Assembly: GCA_964057225.1 (NCBI GenBank)
Contig: OZ059895.1
Location: forward strand, 8,618,001-8,682,000
From: Auanema rhodensis
Lineage: Eukaryota > Nematoda > Chromadorea > Rhabditida > Rhabditidae
Length of the DNA stretch: 64,000 nucleotides
Reading direction: 5' to 3'
Shown: positions 40,201 through 49,639 of the stretch, in pieces
Numbering within the stretch: position 1 is the stretch's first letter
How the letters are laid out: each line of letters starts with the position of its first letter
Notes under the pieces: model-generated
Told to the model about the DNA's origin: nothing
Seen by the model: only the letters and a program-made list of their open reading frames with translations
Database searches by the model: none
Made by a program: the position numbers and the translations under genes

Positions 40201-42187
40201 GTCTGCAAAGACGACTAATATACTTCTGAAAAAGCTGAAGCTTTATTTAGATGTTGTTGGAAACAACTCATTTCCTAGTTTTTTTTTCTTTGCCTTAACA
40301 CATGAATCAGTACTGAGACAGGTTTAATTTAATCATTTCAAATAAGGTTAAAGCAGATAATTAAGAAGAGACTTCAACTATTGGAAGTTTTTGCTTCGTA
40401 CAGCTAGTGAGATAGAGCTATGTTATAACATAATTATTCTGATAAAATAATGTTATCTCTTCTATTTTTATAGAATATTTGGTTCAATTTTATTTTTCTT
40501 ACATGTATAATTTTTTTTTCATATACTTGTCTTTCTAATAATTAATAGTTCTAAATCAGTATAGCTTATGCCAGAAAGTCTTAAAATAATGATGTAATTA
40601 AGAAGGAAAGAAGCAGAGAGAAGGAACTAGTAAACAAACTAGTCTGTATCACAAATAAGAAAAATAAAAGAATTTTTTCTATTATTTATCATAATGAACG
40701 AAAAACCGAAATCTTCAAATTTAAAGCGTTTTTTTAAATAGAATTGAAAGTTGATGATGATGCTGACATCAGTGTCATCAACATCGGAACTGTTTTTGGC
40801 TTTAATTAGAATCCTGTTTGAAGAAGTAATATAATCAAATTAATATTAAAACAAATTAATAATGGATACTTAGTCTTTTCTTTAAAGCATAAAATAAACA
40901 GAATAACATAATAACATCATTATTTCTCAGTTTATGTTAAAAAAAAATTTTTTTTTTAATTCAAATTGAAATATACAAAGAATTAATTGAAATATAGACT
41001 GGTTTCTACAGAATTTATCGTTTTCTTATCTTATATTTCAATCCTCAAAGTTCAACTAAAAAAAAGAAAAAACCGCATATCTGATTCTCTCAGTTAGATA
41101 GTTTGAACGGCAAAATTAGGATAAGCTTGAAAATAGAAGAAGGCTAAAAATTTTAATTAACTTCTTTAAGAATAAAATTCAATACGAAAATGAGTCTAAA
41201 TTGCTGAAAATCAAACAAGTAGAGGTGAAAAGTCTTAGAATAAAAATAATCTTTACATAGAAGATGTTGCTAAATGACCGCTCATAGTGCAGTGTTTAGA
41301 ACGACAAAGATCTTAAAATATATTTGTAGTTCAAAGTTATAAAATCAAATGAATTGATCATTTAAGAACACCTTCCAGAAATATTTGTCAGAATTGAAAA
41401 TAGAAAATGTTAGAAAAGCTTTGAGAAAACATTCCTTCTATCTCATGACACGTGAAATTGACGTGAACATTTTCTAAATGAATAAATACCATGTTATTGA
41501 TTGATATTTCCTTTTCAAAAAAACAGAAATACAATCATGTTTAAGGAATTGTTCTATACTCATATGTACAATCATTTATCTGTGAAAAAAATCGAAAATA
41601 TACGAAAAAATTGATATTTTGAACTCAAAGAAATATACGAAATATTGAAAATAGGATGTTACTCACTCGATTTGACACTTGTTTAGTTGATTCAGCTTTC
41701 TGTCATTCTAAATATACTTAATAAGACTGAAAATATTGAGTAACATTAAGATCAACCCAACGAGTTTAATGCTTTTCTCTTGCAACTCAAATGAAATTTC
41801 TGAGTTGCAAGTACGCATAGATTGAAGTGAGATCTCAAAAAAGTACAGTCATCCGCTATCGCTTTTCTAGATCCAACGCTCTAAGCCTAATCTATCTCTT
41901 ATTTTTACTTAGCTTTACAACTTCCTTCATGTAAGCGCAAGACTTGTAAACGCGAAAATTGAACTAATTCCGCCTAAAATTTTCTAGGAGGCCGATGTCA
42001 GTCTTTCGACTCTCAGCTAAAATTAATTTGCTAACGCTGTTGCTTGCCTTTTTCTCTTCGTATTTATCTAATTGGAATAACTAAAACCTAACGCTGAACG
42101 TCACCAGAGTTATTTAAATATATCCAGCTAACATATGGATTAGATATAGTGTAAAACTTAATGTTGATCATAGCAAGCGGATGATCG

Positions 42188-42245
42188 TACAACAGATAAC
42201 GAATAAAATGTATATATATATACATTTTATTCGTTATCTGTTGTA
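42188..42245. repeat. Perfect 58-bp palindrome
   Basis: Two 29-bp arms (42188-42216 and 42217-42245) are exact reverse complements with no spacer. The outer arm starts TACAACAGATAACG; the centre is alternating TA. It lies about 270 bp upstream of the UPRT start codon. It can form a cruciform or, if transcribed, a long hairpin. Confidence 0.97.
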
Positions 42246-42485
42246 TACAGATGTATATTCTATTCTTATCTAGCTATTCCTTCACATCGTTATTTTCTAC
42301 TATATACTCTTGCAGATTTTCAAGTTTATATAGTTTTCACAATTAATGTTTTACATAAAATAATTTCCAAATGAGTTCCGGATTACGGTATGTAGTCAAT
42401 ACGTAATGTGGATAGAACTCTATGATTTATGTTATATTTGCATTTCAGCTTTTGGCTATCCAGCTCGTTTGTTCCTTACTGAAAA

Positions 42486-42496
42486 TTTTTTTTCAG
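42486..42496 (+). promoter_or_regulatory. Probable trans-splice acceptor of the UPRT gene
   Basis: TTTTTTTCAG ends 14 nt before the start codon, and I see no upstream exon. This fits addition of a spliced leader. Confidence 0.5.
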
Positions 42497-42510
42497 ATTG
42501 ATATAGAAAA

Positions 42511-43410
42511 ATGACGACTGTAGATGAAATTTCACTAGAAGCCTTAAGAGATACGGGAAACTTAGCAGTACTAGAAGAAACTAATCAAATTCTTGAACTT
42601 CAAACTATTCTTAAAGACAAGTTTATAATTTTTAATTTTTTTCTGCTCATATTGCTTTATTAAGATCCACAGAGCATTCCGATTTTGTTTTTTATGCTGA
42701 TCGACTTATGAGATTAGTTATTGAAGAAGGATTAAATCGTCTACCTTTCACTGAAATTGCTATTACTACTCCTACTCACTGCACCTATAAAGGTATTAGT
42801 AGTTTTTATACTTCGTATTCTTGAAAAATAGTATGGATATATTGTTTTCCTTAAGTTATCTATTAAGGAATTCAATTTGCTCGTGGAAACTGTGGTCTTT
42901 CGTTATGTAGAAGTGGAGAGGCCATGGAAATTGCTTTGAGACAATGCTGCCGCTCAATTCGCATTTGCAAAATGCTCATTGGAGGTTTACTGGGTTTTCC
43001 TATATTATTTAAAATTTTTAAAATTTTTAAGGTGATGAACAAAAAGTATTATATGCTCGTATGACTCCTGATATTGCTAACCGAAGAGTGTTACTTTTAT
43101 ATCCAATTATCAGGTTATTCACAGTATTTCAATAAGCAGGGTATGATTATTCTTGTAGTACTGGTAATACGTCATCTAAAGCTGTAATGGCACTTAAAGA
43201 AGCTGGAGTTTTAGAACATAATATTTATGTTATCACGTTGTTTATTACTCCTGGAGGTTAGTTTTTTTCCAAAATCCTTAGATTGATTATTAAATGATTT
43301 CAGGATTAAAAAGGCTAGCTAATGCATATCCCCAAGTTACTTTAATCACAAGTGAAGTGTCTCAAGCAATTCCTCATAATTTCGCCATGAAGTATTTCGG
43401 TACGGACTAA
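42511..43410 (+). CDS. UPRT: Uracil phosphoribosyltransferase homologue (UPRT), 213 aa in six exons
   Basis: Phosphoribosyltransferase-fold protein of the animal UPRT family; bacterial and fungal members make UMP from uracil and PRPP. Exons: 42511-42620, 42665-42792, 42868-42984, 43032-43113, 43159-43256, 43304-43410; 642 nt, in phase. Seen: FYADRLMRLVIEEGLN, the GNCGLSLCRSGEAME block, CCRSIRICK, the PRPP-loop equivalent YPIISTGNTSS and the C-terminal KYFGTD, all shared with human UPRT. The loop has STGNT rather than the acidic DPMLATG-type loop of bacterial enzymes; animal UPRTs are thought to be weak or inactive for this reason, so catalysis here is unsure. Length is shorter than the human protein because the N-terminal extension is missing. 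Confidence 0.93.
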
Positions 43411-43900
43411 TTTTTTTTTTGGTTTTTGTTGGAATGGTGAACTTCGAGAATTGTTGTTTTTGGAATTATCATCTGTTATCATATGTTTTGTTGGATAGAT
43501 ATTCTCGTTGATGTTTATAACTTGACTTTTCATTCACAAAAGTTTGATGTTATCCCATTGCATATTTCTTTCTCCAGATCTGAATAGAAATAATTAACCG
43601 CATAGATTGACTTACATATAAAACCATTTTGAGTTATTAAAATGTTTATTTTTCTATTATTAATATTAATGGATGAAGAAAACAAAAACATAATTTGACA
43701 AAACCAAGTGAGATTAACCTATCACTTTGAAGTAAAAACTGTCATAGCTGATGTGCAAGAGATAGAAATATCTATCTTCTTTGATAGAACCCGAAATATC
43801 TTGGAGATGAGCAACATAGAGAGAGATGGCACATAATCGCAATAATAATTTCCTAATAAAACACTGTAACACTGTATATTTAACGGAAAGTACTGATATT
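43411..43900. other. Spacer between convergent UPRT and SH3BGR-like genes
   Basis: 490 bp of AT-rich DNA that must hold both 3' ends. A minus-strand AATAAA lies at 43650-43645, about 250 nt past the SH3BGR-like stop. Nothing else seen. Confidence 0.5.
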
Positions 43901-45001
43901 CTATTCTTCTTCATTTTCTTCCTCTTCTTCTTCCCATTCCTCCTCTTCCCATTCCTCATCTTCTCCTAAAATTGTGCATATGATGTTTCGAATATTGGAA
44001 AGTTTTTATATTCCAAAGGATTAATGGTTTTATATACAAAAATCCATCAGAAAATTATTTTTTTTATATACCTTCGGCTTCAGCTTCTTCTTCTTCTTCA
44101 CATTCTTCCTCATCAACATTTTCAATCTCCTCTTTCTGTGGCTCCTTCTTCTTCTTAATAATCACATTAAAACAAAATTTAAACAACTGTGCATTACCTT
44201 TTCATCATTGGTATCTATTTTAGAAGAAGGATTTTTGGAAGATTCAGAAGCTGTTTTTTCTTCTTTTTTCTCCTCTTTCTTTTCTTCCTTTTTCTCTTCT
44301 TTCTTTTCCTTTTCTTTTGCTTTCTCTTCCTCCTCTTCCTCTTCTTCTTCTTCCTCATCTTCTCCTTCTCCCTCTCCTTCTTCTTCTTCTTCTTCTTCTC
44401 CTTCACCTTCCCATTCCTCATCTTCGTCCTCATTTTCATCCTCTTGTTCAGCTTCAGATGCGTTTACTTCGCCGTGAGCAGAATTCTTCGCTTTAGACTT
44501 TGTCTGAAAAACTACGACGCTAAACAAAAAAAAACAATGCTAAAGTCATTTTTTAAAACGTCGAAATCTTTAATTAATTTTGTTTTTATTGCAAATCCTA
44601 CTCAGTAACAACAATATTTGTTTTACCCCTTCTAAGCACCACCTTAGATACTATTAAGTTGTTTAGTGAACGTTATATAATATGCTATCTATCTATATGA
44701 AATGAGCAGTCAAAGTGTAAATGTGTGGTGTAACGATCAGAAGGACAAATTTTGTTGATAGAGAGAAAGTGAGAAGAATCTGATGCAGATTACAATTTTT
44801 AATCTCCACCAAAGTAAAGAAATAAAAAGTGAACTCGACTAAAAGCTTGACAAATATATTTTTTACCAATAAAAACTATACCTTGTCATGTTCTGCTTCT
44901 TCATCCTTTTCTTCATCCGGTGGCGGCTAAAAAATATGATTTATGACGTTGAAGAAAAAACAAAATGCAACAACACTGCACGAACACATAGCATCAATAA
45001 T

Positions 45002-45033
<32 letters not shown>

Positions 45034-46050
45034 CTTACTTATATGGACATTGGAGTTATCCTTACAAAATACAGAAAGATTAGTATAAGTTCTAATAATA
45101 TTTTAAAAGTATTGATTTAAAACACTGTTAAAGTACGGCACGGTCGTTTAAGATCTCGAAAGTTATGTCAGAAAGTAAACAATATTTGTTTGAAAACACA
45201 CTTCAAGAGTTTTCAAAAAGGAAAATTTCTGACTGTTCGAAACTTTTGTGAAACAGAAAATGGTTAGTTGGATAGACAAACTTCAAGTAAGAAAAAATAA
45301 AGATAGAAAAACATACTTTACTGTTTGGTACCAAACGCAAGAATTCCGTGTAACGTTCATTTTCTACAGATTCTTCGAAGTCAACGTAATTCTTAAAAAG
45401 ATATGTTAATTTCAAAAATTAAAGATTTTGATACCCCTAAATACTCGTCATTATAAAAAAACTGCGGAGGCATTGGTGCTCCTCGGTCTCCTTCTTTCAT
45501 TTGAGCATTCTCTCTCATAAATACACGATGTTCTTCATTTCCTTCAATAATAAAAGTTCTGTATACCAATGTGCAAGAAATATTAACCTGGTTTTGCTAT
45601 GTCAATGGAATCGAACGGAATACCCAGTCCATCGAGAAGCATTAATGTTCTCTGAACACGCTTTCGAATCTGAAACACATACATAAATTTCAACCATTGA
45701 TTTTTATTTTGATATTTTTAGAATTTTCCAGAGAATTGTCTCAATTATAAATGTATGTATTTATCCTATGAAAATGAACCAGAATAATTTGAATAACAGA
45801 TTATTTTATTATTTTAGATGATTCAGAGTATACAATTTTATTTCAACTTTTTAAATTAAAACTTTCTAACATAAATTGCTAATTTGCTTATTGTAAAATA
45901 ATGAGAAAAAGTCCTGAATAATTTATTAAAAAGAAAAGATAAATAGAAAAAATAAGATGGATAACAATATCTCTAACAAAACAATTAATAACTTCTACTT
46001 ACCTCCGGATTTGCTGTTATACTGGCAACGTAGACTTTAAGAGGAGCCAT
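43901..46050 (-). CDS. SH3-domain-binding glutamic-acid-rich protein (SH3BGR-like), 269 aa in eight exons
   Basis: Thioredoxin-fold protein without the CxxC active site, followed by a very acidic tail; cytoplasmic adaptor by family. Exons (minus): 46050-46003, 45669-45588, 45541-45435, 45391-45317, 44926-44882, 44503-44198, 44153-44072, 43965-43901; 810 nt, in phase. Residues 1-104 match SH3BGR: LKVYVASI, NEEHRVFMRENA, PMPPQFFYNDEYLG, NYVDFEESVENE and FLRLVP. The SH3BGR proline motif (LPPQIF in human) appears as PMPPQFF. The tail (from about 105) is dominated by Glu, with KEEKKEEK repeats and W residues (EEWEEEEWEEEE) at the end. Antisense open frames rich in Phe/Leu/Ser over the tail are shadows. 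Confidence 0.92.
45002..45034. repeat. (AAC)n microsatellite
   Basis: Eleven AAC units inside an intron of the SH3BGR-like gene. Confidence 0.95.
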
Positions 46051-46855
46051 AACTTACAGATTTTGCTCAAATATAAACCCGAATAGTTCACAGCGGCAAA
46101 CTGAGGTTAGAACTGGCAGAGAAAAGGATCAGCAATATTGGAAACTCGGACGAGAGAAAAGAAGCGGAGAAAGCGAGAGTGTAAGCAAGAAGAGCAAGAG
46201 AATAAGAAATAAAAGGGAAGCTTACACACAGACAACTGAGATCAATGCGAGATGGTGTCCCCAATGGGCGGAGTTTCCACTCCAATCGTTCTTCCTCTAG
46301 AGAGAATACGGAAATGAGAGACCGGAGAGCAGTCGTGGTGTTTCCGAGCAAAGAGGCAAGAGAAACTGGGAGAGAGAATTGAGGAACGAAGTGACTGCTA
46401 GGGAAACAGAGTAGGATTGGAAGACAAGAGAGAAAGGCACTACAAAGGAGAATACATCCTTAGTTCAGCGACAGCTGAGAAACTATTGGGATAATTCAGA
46501 TTTAATGCCTTTCATAGCGTTACCCAAAGACTCACCAATTCATTCTTGTGTATACACAAAAGAAGAAAGAAAAAACGAACATCCCGACATTGATGGTGAT
46601 GAGAACAAATTAAGGTTCTTACTTTTAACTTGAAACACCGTTAGTACAGAGTGAATGAAGAGAAAACTCGGTTTTCCACCTTTTCAAAGACAACTCATTT
46701 TAGTATAAAACAGACTTTAGTGCAGATTTATACAATAAATTATACTTTAAAAACATCTCTCAGTTTAACAACAAACAATTCCTAAAACACTATATTAAGA
46801 TAACAAAATCAACAAATAATGTAAAAAAATCTAAGAATTATCTCAATCACCGAGA
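46051..46855 (-). promoter_or_regulatory. Promoter region of the SH3BGR-like gene
   Basis: 805 bp between two minus-strand genes. At 46261-46271 the plus strand reads CCAATGGGCGG (CCGCCCATTGG in the gene direction): a CCAAT/NF-Y box fused to a GC box, 211 bp before the start codon. The part 46080-46450 is richer in G and C. The left boundary of the mL38 3' UTR cannot be placed. Confidence 0.5.
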
Positions 46856-48516
46856 TCAGTTTTGAATAGTATTGTCATAAATTGCCTTATATTTACCATC
46901 TCTTTGAATGGTTCTCCGATGTTGCCAGGAAGGAAGATTGCGTTTATTTTCATTGAAATTAATATCAAGCCATTTGGGAGGCTACAAAACAATCTTAATA
47001 CTAATAAACAGCTGTGAACCTACTTGATAATCGTCCAACTGAACCTTCCTCAATCTTTCTTGTAACAATTCCGCTTCTACTTCCTTAGAGTCGCGATACA
47101 TATCCAAATATCTAAAAAAAAAAGCATGCGAATGAAAATATAGAAACATACAAATCAAAAGGTTGAGATTTCTCTGGGAATTCCTTTTGGTTAGGCTTCA
47201 ATGCTTCATTGTATTGGTAATCATAAATAGGAGACTTTAAGCCTAAAGAAGAAATACATATCACTAAATAAATCTTCTCAGCAAACCCATGGAGTGAAGT
47301 TGTGTCTTCACAGATTGGTCATAAGAAGTCTGAAAGAAAGCAGCGGAAGAGGGTGTGATTTTCGATTCGTTATTCTTGTAGAATTTAGAAATCTTCAATA
47401 CTCTAGATTCAAGTGTACTAAAATTAACATATAAAAGTCATCAAAAAATAAATATATTACTTTCCAAGACTTTCACAATCTATTTTATCACTATGTCTGA
47501 ATAACAAAAATACTACACGATGGTAACCGGTTCCAGAAAATGGAAGTGGTTGGATATACGAGGCAATCTATTAAAATAAAATAATACATGTAAAAAACAG
47601 TTTCTAGGTATTACCTCAGTTCCAGCAGAAATATCTTGTCCATCAGGGATATTACTAACCATCCAATGAACAAGTTCTCCCTCTTTATCAAACGGATTTC
47701 CGTCTAAGTTTACCATCAACAATGTGTTGTATCCACCAGATTTGACTGATTCAATGGACACCTGAATTTACTAAATTAAAAGAAAATAATTCAAATTTTG
47801 CCTGTGGAGAAGAAGTAGTGGATTCCGCAGAAATAACATTCCCATTAAACACTTGATTATCCAAAAACGTTATTTCAAAGTTTTGAACATTTTCAAAATA
47901 AAATCCTGAACATGTCAACTTGAAATTAATCAGCGTATCTAAAACCCACCCTTTCCAAAAAGGTCGGAGAAAATACCATAATGTTGATATAATACAACTG
48001 AAGCATCTGCATGAGGATTATCTATTAGTACTTAAAATAAAACTATTAATAGTAGCATCTGAACGTTCACATACGCTCCATGTTTCTAGATTGTTTTTCA
48101 AGGATAGATTTCTTTTCAGCAGAAATTTCTGAATGAATTGCCTTTTTTGATTTCTTGAAGCCAATGTTTATTGACTCTGCGTTATCTAAAATTATTATTA
48201 TTTTACACTAAAACTGTTTTTTGTCAACCTTCATTCAACAAATCTGCTAAAGAGTGCATGTGATTAGCTGGATCAATTATATGAAGCTGTGGTATCTTTT
48301 GAGGCTTATCTATTCTCGCTTTATACCATTTATCTTGTTCGTAAAACCTGAAACCCAAATAAAATAATATCTAAAGCGAAAAACATACCTGTTAGGATAA
48401 AAGGCTGATGGTCCAGCCCAAGCAATTGCACGAGGTCTCCATGGTCTATCAATTTTAGGCAAAAGCTTTCGCCTATACATTTTAGGAACTAGACGAGCAT
48501 ATGCTCTTCCCGTCAT
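46856..48516 (-). CDS. MRPL38: Mitochondrial large-subunit ribosomal protein mL38 (MRPL38), 402 aa in eleven exons
   Basis: Component of the mitochondrial ribosome large subunit with a PEBP-like domain. Exons (minus): 48516-48389, 48347-48229, 48185-48075, 48006-47950, 47905-47802, 47761-47615, 47567-47461, 47417-47287, 47242-47152, 47111-47024, 46981-46856; 1209 nt, in phase. Seen: a basic Trp-containing N-terminus (RPWRPRAIAWAG), the PEBP-type core TLLMVNLDGNPFDKEGELVHW and its VSNIPDG, the GYHR motif with RVVFLLFRH, FFQTSYDQSV, and near the end LYLDMYRDSKEVEAE as in MRPL38. Human MRPL38 is 380 aa. The intron 47762-47801 is only 40 bp and seems to have a GC donor. The N-terminus is basic, fitting mitochondrial import. 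Confidence 0.93.
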
Positions 48517-48777
48517 GTTGAATGATTTTATATATTTAGAAATCAGCCAAACTAGCTGGGAAAGTTAGATATAGCTAAATATGTAAATATAATTAAAAAC
48601 CAGAACACTAAAATATCGTCAGTTGAAAGGCGCATATATCGTGTTCTAATGTAACCATTGAATTCAAATAAAAATATCATTGACCATTCACTCATTTGAA
48701 AAAAAAACTGTTTATTATTTTTCATATAACAAAATAAATCAAATTAATATCATCGTCAATTTTTAATTATTTTTTGA

Positions 48778-49373
48778 TTATGTCTTTTTGCTAATTTGCT
48801 TCAAAATGGTGATTTGATCATTTAATGAAAGAAATCGGAACGGCATAATGAAAGCTGATTTACTAAAAAAAAACACATTTAATTCACTATTATCAAAAAA
48901 TAGCTAACTTCTCTGGATTCTTTTCTGTATCTGGCACAACTACATTTTCGTTGGTTTTGGACGGTTTAGCTACTGCTTGATTTTGATCATATTTCAAACA
49001 TATTTCAGTTGTAACCTTAAATGAATTGAAACTGAAATTTAGATAGTATTTTTTTTACTTCCGCTGATTTTGGCTTTTTTTTATGTAATGAAGTTTTGGG
49101 ATTCGCAGAATGTCTGTCTCTTCAATATATATGGAGTTTATATTTGATATAACTGATTGATTACCTGATAAACTTATTCAAAAATGTTTTTGAACAGCCA
49201 GCTATAGTGCATTTATATTCTTTACATAGCAATGATCTGTTTCTTGTTATTTCCAAAATTTCATCATTAGATAATATCTTTTTCTGCTTCTTTTTTATCT
49301 GAACAAGAATTTAGCAGTGCCGTTCTTGTAGGTTGCTTACCTGGTTACATAATTTTTTATCATCATTCCTCAT
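48778..49373 (-). CDS. Small orphan protein with a zinc-finger-like segment, 139 aa in five exons
   Basis: I do not recognise this gene. Exons (minus): 49373-49341, 49298-49165, 49119-49059, 49015-48909, 48862-48778; 420 nt, all in phase with consensus borders, which supports a real gene. It starts MRNDDKKLC, is Lys-rich (IKKKQKK), and has YKCTIAGCSKTF followed by LNKFIRDRH: a C-x4-C-x12-H pattern as in C2H2 fingers, but the next His is 9 residues on, so the finger is incomplete or atypical. The C-terminal half has no visible domain and ends LKQISKKT. It is divergent from the next gene, with 266 bp between start codons, probably a shared promoter. A function in nucleic-acid binding is possible but not shown. 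Confidence 0.7.
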
Positions 49374-49639
49374 TATAAGCCTTATATATATATTTATATA
49401 TTAATTTTAATTAGAATATTAATCCTGAAATTAATACTAAAAAAATAGGTGAACCTAAAAGGTGAATCTATTAATTTGTAAATCGTATTTCTGCTACAAG
49501 TATTCTGTATGAGAGATTTTTTACCATAATTTAAATCTCTGGATACTCTTAGATTAGCACACTATTTCACTTTTGGCGCATTGCCCTTTTCTTCTGATCC
49601 TTTTTTTTTAGTTTGTTGTGACAAGGACTAGGGAAATCC
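49374..49639. promoter_or_regulatory. Bidirectional promoter between divergent genes
   Basis: 266 bp separate two divergent start codons. The sequence is AT-rich, with no recognisable box apart from pyrimidine runs near 49590-49610. Confidence 0.45.

Larger units (their letters stand above)
37299..42510. other. 5.2-kb AT-rich spacer between divergent GPCR and UPRT genes
   Basis: The GPCR promoter should lie at its left end: 37310-37385 is CpG-rich with repeated ACGTC/GACGTC motifs. A second GC-rich patch at about 38820-39060 may be a distal promoter or non-coding exon. The rest is very AT-rich without usable open frames. The right end holds the 58-bp palindrome (42188-42245). No transposon open frame found. 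Confidence 0.55.

Noticed and set aside
44189-44608. Phe/Leu-rich and Ser-rich plus-strand frames and a Lys-rich minus-strand frame
   Set aside because: Other frames of the glutamate-rich tail of the SH3BGR-like gene; low-complexity shadows.
46088-46351. 87-residue minus-strand open frame upstream of the SH3BGR-like gene
   Set aside because: Lies in the promoter region around the CCAAT/GC box; Leu/Ser-rich without any family signal.
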